Position numbers and translations under genes: made by a program | Shown: one piece after another, positions 52,931-62,082 of the stretch | Numbering within the stretch: the stretch's first letter is position 1 | Layout: each line of letters opens with the position of its first letter | The notes under the pieces: model-generated | What the model was told of the DNA's origin: nothing | The model's database searches: none | The model's input: only the letters and a program-made list of their open reading frames with translations | Assembly: GCA_035695825.1 (NCBI GenBank) | Contig: DASRRH010000027.1 | Location: 62,001-126,000, forward strand | Source: JAKEFM01 sp035695825 | GTDB lineage: Bacteria > Planctomycetota > UBA1135 > JAKEFM01 | Length of the DNA stretch: 64,000 nucleotides | Reading direction: 5' to 3'

Positions 52931-53788
52931 ATGACCCTCCTCCCTCCGTCCGTCCTGCTCGCGCCCCTCGTCGCCGCGCTCCCCTCGGGAGAGGCGGGCG
53001 GCCTCTCCCTTTCGCTCCCGCCCCGGCTCCCCTCGCTCGACGATCTCCTGGGGGGGCAGGAGGGATCGACCCAGACGCCCGAGGTCGTGGTCGTCGCGCG
53101 GAGGTTCAAGCCCTCCCCCGAGTGGACGCAGGACCGCACCTTCCCCGGCACGCGGTTCTGGCGTCTCGACTACGGGCGGGTCGAGGTCGAGGGGTGGTGG
53201 CGCGGGAAGATCCGCGGGGGCGACGAGAACGACGTCCACCTCTATCAGGCCGAAGCGGAGTTCGGCGTCTGGCCCGGCGTCCAGCTCGACGTGTACGAAA
53301 ACGTCGAGCAGGTCGAGGGGTCCTCGGCGCGGCAGGAGGGGAACCAGATCGAGGTCCGCCTCTCGCCCTTCGACTACGGCGAGGTCTTCGCGAACCCGGT
53401 CCTCTACCTCGAGGGGCACCCCCGTCACTTCGAGTCGGACGTCTGGGAGACCCGGCTCCTCTTCGGCGGGGAGCTCGCTCCGAGGTGGATCGGCGCGTCG
53501 AACCTGAAGTACGAGCGCGAGACGGGCGGGGCCTTCGCGGTCGAGTACGGAGTGACGGGAGGGGCCTCCTACGAACTGGCGAAGGACGCGCTACGCCTCG
53601 GAGCGGAGGCGAAGTTCGAGATCGCGCGGGAGGCGGGCACCCGGGCCGCCGGATCCTTCGCCGCTGGACCCAACCTGCTCTGGCGGCCGTTCGGCCACGG
53701 GCTAAAGGTCATGTTCACGGGCTTCTTCGGGATCGATCGCGATGCCCCCGACTTCGAGCCGGTCCTCATCCTCGGGACCCAGTTCTGA
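52931..53788 (+). CDS. predicted outer-membrane beta-barrel protein
   Basis: A 285-residue exported protein (signal LLAPLVAALPSG). Alternating hydrophobic strands (VHLYQAEAEFGVWPGVQLDV; ANPVLYLEG; SYELAKDALRLGAEAKFEI) and a final Phe after LILGTQ are typical of outer-membrane barrels. The precise family is not recognised. It lies between deoB and a TonB-domain lipoprotein, and ahead of nucleoside enzymes and an inner-membrane nucleoside transporter. Confidence 0.65.
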   Translation: MTLLPPSVLLAPLVAALPSGEAGGLSLSLPPRLPSLDDLLGGQEGSTQTPEVVVVARRFKPSPEWTQDRTFPGTRFWRLDYGRVEVEGWWRGKIRGGDENDVHLYQAEAEFGVWPGVQLDVYENVEQVEGSSARQEGNQIEVRLSPFDYGEVFANPVLYLEGHPRHFESDVWETRLLFGGELAPRWIGASNLKYERETGGAFAVEYGVTGGASYELAKDALRLGAEAKFEIAREAGTRAAGSFAAGPNLLWRPFGHGLKVMFTGFFGIDRDAPDFEPVLILGTQF

Positions 53789-54386
53789 CCGCGCGCGCGG
53801 ACGAAGGGCCCGCTTCGCCCTTCTCCCGCGATCGGCCGCTGCGATCGCGGTCCTCCTCCCCGCTTCGGGGTGCTCGACGCCGGGGGCCGGACGAGCGCTC
53901 CCTGCCGCGCCTGCGAAAGCCGCGACCGCCGGAGCCGAGGGGTCGCTCTCGGAAGGAACTCGGCCCGAGCCGGTCCGGCCGGATGCGTCTTCGCGGGCGA
54001 GGGTCGAAGGGGACGCGAGTTCGGGGCCGGCCGGCCGCACGGGGCGCCGGGCGTCCGGGGACGCCCTCTGGGGGAGTGGGACCTACGTCGTTCCTCGTCC
54101 CGCCTACCTCCCCCCGAGGCCCGACCCGAACGCCTCCCCTCCCCCCTCCTATCCCGAGGGGGCGCGGCGGAGGGGAGAGGAGGGTTGCGCGAAAGTTCTC
54201 GCCAGGGTGGCCCCGGACGGGTCGGTCCTCGAGGCGCGCGTCGAGGGCTCCTCCGGCTTCCCCCGCCTCGACGGCGCCGCTCTCGAGGCGATCCGGCGGT
54301 GGCGCTTCCTCCCGGCGCTCGACGGTGAGGGTCGGCCCGTCGCCGGGGAGGCGCTCGTCCCGTTCCGGTTCGCTCTGGAGCCGTAG
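53742..54386 (+). CDS. lipoprotein with TonB C-terminal domain
   Basis: A 214-residue protein with a lipobox (LLPASGC), a Pro/Ala-rich linker and a TonB C-terminal-type domain at about 130-214 (ASPPPSYPEGARRRGEEG; GAALEAIRRWRFLPALDG). The N-terminal membrane helix of true TonB is replaced by a lipid anchor, so it may sit in the outer membrane or act as a partner rather than an energy transducer. The ATG at 53742 overlaps the end of the barrel gene in another frame. Confidence 0.7.
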   Translation: MPPTSSRSSSSGPSSDRARGRRARFALLPRSAAAIAVLLPASGCSTPGAGRALPAAPAKAATAGAEGSLSEGTRPEPVRPDASSRARVEGDASSGPAGRTGRRASGDALWGSGTYVVPRPAYLPPRPDPNASPPPSYPEGARRRGEEGCAKVLARVAPDGSVLEARVEGSSGFPRLDGAALEAIRRWRFLPALDGEGRPVAGEALVPFRFALEP

Positions 54387-54546
54387 GAGAGGGGCGGGCT
54401 TGTGCCGGCGCGCCCGCCTCGGCATATAGGGCCTCTCGCCGCTTCCTCCCCGCGAAGGCCGGACGGTCGGGGGGGCGAACCCCGAGGGGGCGGCTCCCGA
54501 TTCTCCTCCCGGGGCCCCTCGGGAGCGGCGGACCAAACTCGCCCTC

Positions 54547-55854
54547 GTGCGGCCGCAGGACCTGATCCGGATCAAGCGCGACGGCGGTGCGCTGAACGCC
54601 GAGCAGATCCGCGCCTTCGTCCGCGGGGTGACGAGCGGCGAGGTCCCCGACTACCAGGCCGCCGCCCTTCTCATGGCGGTCTTCCTGCGCGGGATGAACC
54701 GCGACGAGACGGTCGCGCTCACCCGCGCGATGCTCGAGTCGGGGAGCCGCGCGGACCTCTCCTCGATCCCCGGCGTCAAGGTCGACAAGCACTCGACGGG
54801 GGGCGTCGGGGACAAGACCTCGATCCCGCTCGCGGCGCTCGTCGCGGCCTGCGGCGTCCCGGTGCCGATGATCTCGGGGCGGGGGCTCGGGCACACCGGA
54901 GGGACGCTCGACAAGCTCGAGTCGATCAAGGGGTTCCGGACCGACCTCTCGATCCCCGAGTTCGTCGAGACGGTGCGGAAGGTCGGCGCCTGCCTGATCG
55001 GCCCGACGGCGGACCTCGCCCCGGCCGACAAGAAGCTCTACGCGCTGCGCGACGTCACCGGGACGGTCGAGTGCGCGCCGCTCATCGCCTCCTCGATCCT
55101 CTCGAAGAAGGCGGCCGAGGGGATCGACGCTCTCGTCGTGGACGTCAAGACCGGGAGCGGCTCGTTCCTGAAGGGGTTCGACCGCGGCCGCGAGCTCGCC
55201 CGGACGATCGCCGAGGTCGGGACGGGGCTCGGGCTCAAGGTCGTCGCGTTCCTGACGGACATGGACCAGCCCCTCGGTCACGCGGTCGGGAACGCCCTCG
55301 AGGTCGAGGAGTCGATCGCGTGCCTGCGCGGGAAGGGCCCGCCCGACCTCGAGGCGCTCGTCGTCGAGCTGGCGGCCGAGATGCTCGTCCTTGCGGGCTC
55401 GGCGAAGCTGATCGAGGCGGCGCGGGAGAGGATCCGCTTCGCCATCCGCGACGGCTCGGGGCTCCGCAAACTCCGCGAGATCGTCGTCGCGCAGGGGGGG
55501 CAGGGAAGAGTCGTCGACGAGCCCGAGCGCCTGCCCCGCGCGGAGTCCTCGACCCCCTTCCCCTCCCCCTCGGCCGGGTTCGTGACGGCGATCGACGCGG
55601 AGGCGATCGGCCTCGCCGCGATGGCGCTCGGCGCGGGGCGCCGGCGCGTCGAGGACCGGATCGATCCGGCGGCGGGCATCGTCCTGCGCAGGAAGCTCGG
55701 CGAGCGGGTCGAGGCGGGCGAGCCGCTCCTCGAGTTCCGCCACGCGGCGAAGACGCCCCTCGACGAGGCGCGCGCCCACGTCGCGCGCGCCTACCGCTTC
55801 GGGCCCGCGCCGCCGCCCGCCCGCCCGGTCGTGCTCGGGAGGATCCTCGGGTGA
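54547..55854 (+). CDS. pyrimidine-nucleoside phosphorylase/thymidine phosphorylase
   Basis: Phosphorolyses thymidine/uridine. The 435 residues match the family length: KRDGGALNAEQIRAFVRGV, the signature KVDKHSTGGVGDKTSIPLAA, MISGRGLGHTGGTLDKLESI, and the C-terminal beta domain. Bacillus-type Pdp and E. coli-type DeoA are not separable from sequence alone. The start is GTG at 54547. NupC follows 13 bases downstream, and deoB and punA belong to the same run. Confidence 0.94.
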   Translation: MRPQDLIRIKRDGGALNAEQIRAFVRGVTSGEVPDYQAAALLMAVFLRGMNRDETVALTRAMLESGSRADLSSIPGVKVDKHSTGGVGDKTSIPLAALVAACGVPVPMISGRGLGHTGGTLDKLESIKGFRTDLSIPEFVETVRKVGACLIGPTADLAPADKKLYALRDVTGTVECAPLIASSILSKKAAEGIDALVVDVKTGSGSFLKGFDRGRELARTIAEVGTGLGLKVVAFLTDMDQPLGHAVGNALEVEESIACLRGKGPPDLEALVVELAAEMLVLAGSAKLIEAARERIRFAIRDGSGLRKLREIVVAQGGQGRVVDEPERLPRAESSTPFPSPSAGFVTAIDAEAIGLAAMALGAGRRRVEDRIDPAAGIVLRRKLGERVEAGEPLLEFRHAAKTPLDEARAHVARAYRFGPAPPPARPVVLGRILG

Positions 55855-55867
55855 GGAAAGCGCGTCG

Positions 55868-57274
55868 GTGAGGAGGGAGGCCGTGGGAGGGAGGGGGTTG
55901 CGGGAGGGCCTCGTTCCGATCCTCGCCGCGGCGGTCCTCCTGCTCGTCGAAGCGGCGCCGGCGCAGGAGACGGGCGCGCCCTCGGGCGTGTCCCTGCCGC
56001 ACGAGGCGGCGGACCTCTCCGTCCGGCTCCGGAGCGCCGTCGGCTACGTCGCGATGATCGGGATCGCCTTCGCCTTCTCGAGAGCGCGGCGGGCGATCGC
56101 GAGGCGGACGGTCCTCTGGGGGATCGGCCTCCAGTTCGCCTTCGCCCTCGTCGTTCTCCGGCTCCCCTCGATCGGCCGGCCCTTCTTCGACGGGGTGGGC
56201 TCGGTCTTCGACCGGCTCCTCAAGTTCACGGGAGAGGGAGCCCGTTTCGTCCTGGGCTCCCTCGCCGTCGGGCCGGGGGAGGGGGGGACGATGGGGTTCA
56301 TCTTCGTCACGCAGGTCCTCCCGACGATCATCTTCTTCGCCTCGTTGATGACGGTGCTCTACCACCTCGGGGTGATGCAGCTCGTCGTCGGGGCGATGGC
56401 GAAGCTGATGCAGGTGACGATGCGGACTTCGGGCGCCGAATCCCTCTCCGCCGCGGCCAACATCTTCGTCGGCCAGACCGAGGCTCCGCTTCTCGTCAAA
56501 CCCTTCGTCGGGCGGATGACCGCCTCGGAGCTGATGGCCGTGATGGTCGGAGGCTTCTCGACGATCGCGGGCGGGGTCATGGCAGCCTACATCGGGTTCC
56601 TCCGGCCCCGCTTCCCGGACATCGCCGGTCACCTCCTCGCGGCGAGCGTGATGAACGCGCCGGCCGGCCTCCTCCTCGCGAAGATATTCCTCCCCGAGAC
56701 CGGGGAGCCCGAGACGCGGGGGAAGCTCCGGATCCATGTCGAGCGCCCCGACGCGAACGTGATCGGCGCGGCCGCGCGCGGGGCAGGCGAGGGAGTCACC
56801 CTCGTCCTCAACGTGACGGCGATGCTCCTCGCGTTCACGGGGCTGATCGCGCTGCTCAACGCCCTCCTCGGATGGGCCGGAGGGCACGTCGGGATCGGCG
56901 GCCTTACGCTCCAGTCCCTCCTCGGCTCGGTCCTGCGCCCGATCGCGTGGCTCCTCGGCGTGAACTGGGGGGAGGCCGGGGCGGTCGGGGGCCTCCTCGG
57001 CGAGAAGATCGTGCTGAACGAGTTCGTCGCCTACTCCCACCTCGGCGACGGGCTCGCGAAAGGGACGCTCGCCCTCACCGACCGTTCGGTGACGATCGCC
57101 TCCTACGGCCTCCTCGGGTTCGCGAACTTCGCCTCCATCGCGATCCAGATCGGCGGGATCGGCGGGCTCGCGCCGGAGCGGCGCGGCGACCTCGCGCGCC
57201 TCGGCCTCCGCGCGATGATCGCCGGGACGCTGGCCGCCTACATGTCCGCGGCGATCGCCGGCATCCTCGTCTAG
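55868..57274 (+). CDS. nupC: concentrative nucleoside transporter (NupC family)
   Basis: Inner-membrane cation-coupled nucleoside importer. The 468 residues have an N-terminal signal-like helix, then about nine membrane segments. Motifs: AANIFVGQTEAPLLVKPFV, GGFSTIAGGVMAAYIGF, and EKIVLNEFVAYSHL near the end, typical of CNT proteins. The start is GTG at 55868. The TAG stop overlaps the punA GTG by one base, so punA is translationally coupled. Confidence 0.93.
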   Translation: MRREAVGGRGLREGLVPILAAAVLLLVEAAPAQETGAPSGVSLPHEAADLSVRLRSAVGYVAMIGIAFAFSRARRAIARRTVLWGIGLQFAFALVVLRLPSIGRPFFDGVGSVFDRLLKFTGEGARFVLGSLAVGPGEGGTMGFIFVTQVLPTIIFFASLMTVLYHLGVMQLVVGAMAKLMQVTMRTSGAESLSAAANIFVGQTEAPLLVKPFVGRMTASELMAVMVGGFSTIAGGVMAAYIGFLRPRFPDIAGHLLAASVMNAPAGLLLAKIFLPETGEPETRGKLRIHVERPDANVIGAAARGAGEGVTLVLNVTAMLLAFTGLIALLNALLGWAGGHVGIGGLTLQSLLGSVLRPIAWLLGVNWGEAGAVGGLLGEKIVLNEFVAYSHLGDGLAKGTLALTDRSVTIASYGLLGFANFASIAIQIGGIGGLAPERRGDLARLGLRAMIAGTLAAYMSAAIAGILV

Positions 57275-58113
57275 TGCCGGCCGCGCCCGACCTGCCCGCC
57301 CGCGTGCGGGCCGCCGCGGCGGCGCTGGAACGCGCGGCGAAGGAGCCGCCGAAGGTCGGGGTCGTCCTGGGCTCGGGCCTCGGGGCGTTCGCCGAGTCGC
57401 TCGAGGGGGCGCGAGCCCTCCCCTACGCGAAGGTCCCCCACTTCCCCCGCCCCGCCGTTGCGGGCCACGCCGGGCGCGCCGTCTTCGGGCGCTGCGCGGG
57501 CGTCCCCCTCGTCGCCCTCGAGGGGCGCGCCCACTTTTACGAGGGCCATCCCCTCGACCTCGCGACGCTCCCGGTGCGGGCGCTCGCCGCCCTCGGCGCG
57601 AAGGCGCTCGTCCTGACGAACGCGGCGGGAGGGATCCGCTCGGACCTGCGCCCCGGGGACCTCATGGTGGTCGTCGACCACCTGAACCTCCTCGGCGCGA
57701 ACCCCCTCCGCGGCCCCCACGACGAGCGGCTCGGTCCGCGCTTTCCCGACCTCACGCGGGCCTACGACCCCGTCCTCGTCGAGGCGCTGCGCGCGGCGGC
57801 CCACGATTGCGCGTTCGAGGTCCGCCGCGGCGTCTACGCGGCGATGACGGGCCCCTCCTACGAGACGCCCGCGGAGGTCCGCATGCTCCGCACGCTCGGG
57901 GCCGACGCGGTGGGGATGTCGACCGTGCCCGAGGTGATCGTGGCCCGGCAGTGCGGGATGCGCGTCGCCGCGGTTTCCGCGATCACGAACATGGCGGCGG
58001 GAATCACCGGGCGAGCGCTCTCCCACGAGGAGGTGCTCGAGTCGGGGCGCCGGATCGCCGACCGCCTCACGCGGCTGCTGCGGGCGGCGGTCCCGAGGAT
58101 CGCGACCGCCTGA
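57274..58113 (+). CDS. punA: purine nucleoside phosphorylase
   Basis: Trimeric-type PNP that splits purine nucleosides with phosphate. The 279 residues show GVVLGSGLGAFAESL, VPHFPRPAVAGHAGR, GRAHFYEGHP, LTNAAGGIR, MTGPSYETPAEVRM and VSAITNMAAGI, the full active-site set of class II PNPs. The start is GTG at 57274, overlapping the nupC TAG. It ends the nucleoside-salvage run. Confidence 0.95.
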   Translation: MPAAPDLPARVRAAAAALERAAKEPPKVGVVLGSGLGAFAESLEGARALPYAKVPHFPRPAVAGHAGRAVFGRCAGVPLVALEGRAHFYEGHPLDLATLPVRALAALGAKALVLTNAAGGIRSDLRPGDLMVVVDHLNLLGANPLRGPHDERLGPRFPDLTRAYDPVLVEALRAAAHDCAFEVRRGVYAAMTGPSYETPAEVRMLRTLGADAVGMSTVPEVIVARQCGMRVAAVSAITNMAAGITGRALSHEEVLESGRRIADRLTRLLRAAVPRIATA

Positions 58114-58138
58114 GGAGCCGTCGCGTCGGCGGGCGCCC

Positions 58139-59356
58139 TCAGGAGGCGGTCTCGCCGCCGAGCCCGCACGACGCCTCTTCCACCGCGCACGTGACGAGGC
58201 TTCGATCGACCCCCACGGCGTCCGCGATCTCCCGGAGGATGCGCATCTCCCCTTCGGAGGCCTGTCGGTCCGCCCGCACGATCACGCAGAGGTCGCGAAT
58301 CACCTGGACGCGGCGCAGCGGCGGGACGAGACGGCGGACCGCCTCGATCCGGCTCGGCAGGTCCTCGCGGATTCGTTCCGGGTCGATCCGCGGAGGGACC
58401 GACCCCGGGCCGAGGAGGCGCTCGAGCGCGGCCATCGCCTCCTCGGACACCGCGCCGGAAGCCGCGGCGATCGCGATCCCCCCCGCGAAGAGGAGCCGGC
58501 GCATCGCCTCGGCGGCCTCCGAACGCTCGCGGAGGTAGCTCGGATCCATGAGGGTCATCAGCTCCTGCACCCGCGCCTCGAGCTCGGCCCGCGGGATCCC
58601 GCCGGGGACGAGCGCCTCGGAGCCCGCGAAGAGGTCGGCCGCCCGGAGGCGGAGGGGGCTGAAGGGATGGGTCGCGAACCAGTCGCTGCGCAGCGGCTCG
58701 TCGGCGCGCGCGAGCCGGTTCGCCTCTCGCTCGAGGTCGGCCGCCTGGGCGAGGAACTGGTCGATCCGGACGCGGACGCGCCCTCCGCGGAGCCCCGAGG
58801 CGAGCTTGAAGAGGGCGCGTGCCGCCGGGTCGATCCCCCCCGCGCAGAGGACGCCCGCCCGGTCGGCGGAGATCTCCGCGTGTCGCTGCCAGGCGAAGAG
58901 CCGGAGCGCGAGGTCCGGGCCGACGGCGGCGGCGCCCGAGAGGAGGTAGGCGACGGGGAGGCGGTGGTGCTCGAAGACGTGGTGGCCGAGCTCGTGACCC
59001 ACCACGAAACGCAGCTCGTCGGCTTCGAACGACTCGAGGAGGCTCGAGGAGAGGAGCACGAAGAGGCGCCCCGATTCCGGTCGGACCGATCCCGCGTTGA
59101 AGAGCGGGCCCGGGTAGACGTAGGTCTCGACGGGGGGCTCGAGCGCGAGCCCGGTCCGGCACGCCTCGACGATCGCGTGGACGTCGGGGGCCGCCTCCGG
59201 CGTGAGGCGGAGCGCCGTGCCGAGGAGCTGGCGCCGGGCCCCCGCGTCCCCGGCGCCGGCCTCGAAGGTCTCGATCTCCCGGCGGATCCGCGGCTCGGCG
59301 AGGAGGATCTCGGCGAGATCGCGGTCCCCCTGGGCGATCAGGTCCGCGCGAGGCAC
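58139..59356 (-). CDS. M48 metalloprotease with C-terminal TerB-like domain
   Basis: A 405-residue protein. HELGH at 121-125 with the later AEISADRAGV provides a complete M48 zinc site, followed by a Ser/Thr-rich linker and a helical TerB-like domain at about 300-405 (IRDLCVIVRADRQASEGEMRIL). There is no obvious membrane helix before the catalytic centre; a short hydrophobic stretch follows. The GTG start is at 59356. It is downstream of the sulfatase-TPR and lpxA genes on the same strand. Confidence 0.82.
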   Translation of the reverse strand: MPRADLIAQGDRDLAEILLAEPRIRREIETFEAGAGDAGARRQLLGTALRLTPEAAPDVHAIVEACRTGLALEPPVETYVYPGPLFNAGSVRPESGRLFVLLSSSLLESFEADELRFVVGHELGHHVFEHHRLPVAYLLSGAAAVGPDLALRLFAWQRHAEISADRAGVLCAGGIDPAARALFKLASGLRGGRVRVRIDQFLAQAADLEREANRLARADEPLRSDWFATHPFSPLRLRAADLFAGSEALVPGGIPRAELEARVQELMTLMDPSYLRERSEAAEAMRRLLFAGGIAIAAASGAVSEEAMAALERLLGPGSVPPRIDPERIREDLPSRIEAVRRLVPPLRRVQVIRDLCVIVRADRQASEGEMRILREIADAVGVDRSLVTCAVEEASCGLGGETAS

Positions 59357-59382
59357 GGGGCCGAGTGTAGCGCGCCGCGCCG

Positions 59383-61206
59383 CTATCGTCCGGCCGGCCG
59401 CGAAGCGGCGGCGAGGCGCTCCCTCGCGAGGGCGATCTTGCGCCGCGCGTCGGCGCCGAAGCGGGAGGGGTCGAGGGCGATCGCCCCCTCGAACGCGTGG
59501 ATCGCATCCTCGAACTGCCCCTCGAGCGCGAGTCGGTCGCCGAGCGCGATCTGGATGCCGCCGTAGCGGGGCTCGAGCGCCCGGGCCTGATGGACGTCCT
59601 CGAGGAACGCGTCGAGATCGCGCTTCTCGAGGTGGACCTCGGCGAGCGAGACCCAGGCCTCGGCCGTCGGGAGGAGGGCGATCTGGCGCCGCAGCGTCGC
59701 CTCCGCTTCGTCGAACCTCCGCAGCGCCCGGTCGAGCCGGGCGACCTGCGCGAGGGCGAGGAGATCGTCGGGAGACCGCTGGAGGACGTCGCGGAGAAGC
59801 GCCTCCGCCTCCTCGAACTTCTTCGCGTCGAGGAGGCCGCGCGCGCGGAGGACGTCGTAGAAGACCGGCATCATGTCCTTCGGGTCCGGGCGGCGAGCCC
59901 CGCCCGGCGCGGAGGCGGCGGCCTCGGAGAAGTAGCCGAGGGCGGCGAGCCGCGCGCGCTCCTCGGGGTCCGGCGACGCGGCGGACCCCGGCATCGCCAC
60001 CTGCGGGTCCTCCCGGAATCGCCGCTCGAGGCGCGCGCGGAGGGCGCGGGCCGCGACCGGGTTCTCGCGGAAGAGGTTGCGGGTCTCCCCCGGGTCGGAG
60101 CGGAGGGCGTAGTACTCGGGGCTCGGAGCCTCGACGAACTTGTCCTCGAGCCGCCGCAGGGCGTGGAGCGGGCTCCAGCCGCAGGCGTAGAGGGGACCGA
60201 AGGTCTCGAGGTACAGGGGGCGGTCCGGTTCGCGGGGCGGGCGGACGAGGCTCTCCCCGTCGAGGCCGGGCGGGACCGGGAGGGCGAGGAGGTCGAGGAC
60301 GGTGGGGAGGATGTCGACGCTCCCCGCCGCCCGGTCGGAGACGCGCGCGCCCCGCCGCGCTCCCGGCGGCACGAAGACGAGGGGCACCCGCATCGTCGCG
60401 TCGTAGAGGAGGAAGGAGTGCGTCTGCTCGCCGTGTTCCCCGAGCCCCTCGCCGTGGTCGGCCGTGAACACGAGGAGCGTCCTCCCCAGGAGCCCGCGGG
60501 CCTCGAAGCCGCGGAGGAGGCGGCCGAGCTGCAGGTCGACGAAGGCGATCTCCCCGTCGTAGCGCTCCTCGAGGGTCGAGCCCCCGAACGGCGGGGGGGG
60601 CTCGTAGGGGATGTGGGGATCGAAGTAGTGGACCCAGAGGAAGACCGGGCCCGTGCCCACCCGGCGGTCGAGCCACGCGAGGGCCGCGTCCGTGACCCGG
60701 TCCGCCGGACGCTGGGCGATCAGGGCGGGGGCACCCTCCCCTTCGAGCGGGACCATCTCGTCGTCGTAGCTCCCGAACCCCTGTCCGAGGCCGTAGCGCG
60801 AGTCGAGGACGAAGGCGCCGACGACCGCCGCCGTGTCGTAGCCCGCGGCGGCGAGCCTCTCGGCGAGGGTCGTACGGTCCTCGGGGAGCGAGAAGATCCC
60901 GTTGTTCCGGACGCCGTGGTGCGGGGGCTCGAGGCCGGTGAGGATCGTCGCGTGGGACGGGAGGGTGATCGGGGCGGCGGCGATCGCCGTATCGAAGCGA
61001 ACCCCGCGGGCCGCGAGGTCGTCGAGGACGGGCGTGCGCGCCGCCGCGTGCCCCGCGAAGCCCAGGCGGTCGGCACGCAGGGTGTCGACCGTCACGAGGA
61101 GGAGATTCGCGCCCCGGGCCGCCCCCGGCTCCCACCCCGCGCCGGATCGGGAGCAGGAGAAGAGCGGAAGGAGGACGACCGGAGCGAACCGGAGGCGCCG
61201 TCGCAC
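59383..61206 (-). CDS. sulfatase-family lipoprotein with TPR repeats
   Basis: A 607-residue lipoprotein (lipobox LLPLFSC) of the alkaline-phosphatase superfamily. Metal and active-site segments are LLLVTVDTLRADRLG, ITLPSHATILTGL, VHYFDPHIPYEPP and FTADHGEGLGEHGE. The usual sulfatase C/S-x-P-x-R is Thr-Leu-Pro-Ser-His, as in many TPR-linked members whose substrate is unknown; formylglycine is not possible. Three or four TPRs fill residues about 440-600. The start is GTG at 61206, and lpxA lies 30 bases upstream. Confidence 0.85.
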   Translation of the reverse strand: MRRRLRFAPVVLLPLFSCSRSGAGWEPGAARGANLLLVTVDTLRADRLGFAGHAAARTPVLDDLAARGVRFDTAIAAAPITLPSHATILTGLEPPHHGVRNNGIFSLPEDRTTLAERLAAAGYDTAAVVGAFVLDSRYGLGQGFGSYDDEMVPLEGEGAPALIAQRPADRVTDAALAWLDRRVGTGPVFLWVHYFDPHIPYEPPPPFGGSTLEERYDGEIAFVDLQLGRLLRGFEARGLLGRTLLVFTADHGEGLGEHGEQTHSFLLYDATMRVPLVFVPPGARRGARVSDRAAGSVDILPTVLDLLALPVPPGLDGESLVRPPREPDRPLYLETFGPLYACGWSPLHALRRLEDKFVEAPSPEYYALRSDPGETRNLFRENPVAARALRARLERRFREDPQVAMPGSAASPDPEERARLAALGYFSEAAASAPGGARRPDPKDMMPVFYDVLRARGLLDAKKFEEAEALLRDVLQRSPDDLLALAQVARLDRALRRFDEAEATLRRQIALLPTAEAWVSLAEVHLEKRDLDAFLEDVHQARALEPRYGGIQIALGDRLALEGQFEDAIHAFEGAIALDPSRFGADARRKIALARERLAAASRPAGR

Positions 61207-61236
61207 GCTTCCTCGGGCGGGGCCGCGACCCCTCGT

Positions 61237-62082
61237 CTAGAGGGGGGGCTCGGGGTGGGGAGAGATCTCCGGCTCCGGGGCGGACTCGATCCGCGCCCGG
61301 CGCGCGGGGCCCGCCGTCTCGATCCCGCGGCGGGAGTTCCGGATGAACTCGATCAGGTGGGCGACCTCGGGGACCGCGGCCAGCTCCTCGAGACGGGCGA
61401 GCGCCTCGGGGATCGTGAGGTTCGATCGGTAGAGGAGCCGGAAGGCGCGCCGGATCGCGATGCGCCGCTCCGAGGGAAGGCCCGCCCGCCGGAGGCCGAC
61501 GGTGTTCGGGCCGTAGACCCGGCAGGGGCGCTGGCCCGCGGCGAGGAGGTAGGGCGGGATGTCGCGGCTCACCGCCGAGAGTCCGCCGATCATCGCGAGG
61601 GTCCCGATCGTCGTGAACTGATGGATCGCGACGCTCCCGGAGATCACGACCCGGTCCTCGATCGTGATGTGGCCCGCGAGGAGGGAGGAGTTCCCGAGAA
61701 TGACCCCGTTCCCGATCGTGCAGTCGTGCGCGACGTGGCAGAGGGCCATGAGGAGGTTGTCGTCGCCGATCCGCGTCACGCTGCCGTCCGTCGATCCGCG
61801 GTGCACCTGGCAGTACTCGCGGAAGACGTTGCGGTCGCCGATCTCGACGCGACTCGGCTCCCCCCTGTACTTCTTGTCCTGGGGGATGTTCCCGATGACC
61901 GCTCCGACGTGGATCTCGTTCGACGTCCCGATCGTCGTCCCCCGCCCGACGAAGACGTGGGCCTGGAGGGTCGTGCCGGGTCCGATCCTCGCCCCGGGCT
62001 CGATCACGCAATAGGGGCCGACCTCGACGTCCGGCGCGAGCTCGGAGCCGGGGTGAAGAATGGCCGTCGGGTGGATGGCCAA
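61237..62082 (-). CDS. lpxA: UDP-N-acetylglucosamine acyltransferase
   Basis: First enzyme of lipid A synthesis. The 281 residues begin LAIHPTAILHPGSELAPDV and continue in left-handed hexapeptide repeats; the catalytic His region LMALCHVAHDCTIGN and the C-terminal helical domain (GLRRAGLPSERRIAIRRA) are present. The start is TTG at 62082 with AGGGGAT upstream; no ATG or GTG fits. No lpxC, fabZ or lpxD neighbours are seen. Together with kdsD and the lpt genes, it shows that LPS is made. Confidence 0.94.
   Translation of the reverse strand: MAIHPTAILHPGSELAPDVEVGPYCVIEPGARIGPGTTLQAHVFVGRGTTIGTSNEIHVGAVIGNIPQDKKYRGEPSRVEIGDRNVFREYCQVHRGSTDGSVTRIGDDNLLMALCHVAHDCTIGNGVILGNSSLLAGHITIEDRVVISGSVAIHQFTTIGTLAMIGGLSAVSRDIPPYLLAAGQRPCRVYGPNTVGLRRAGLPSERRIAIRRAFRLLYRSNLTIPEALARLEELAAVPEVAHLIEFIRNSRRGIETAGPARRARIESAPEPEISPHPEPPL

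Noticed and set aside
52624..55779. Long minus-strand frames opposite the nucleoside genes
   Set aside because: Shadow frames of deoB and the phosphorylase with Arg/Asp/Gly-rich composition and no domain.
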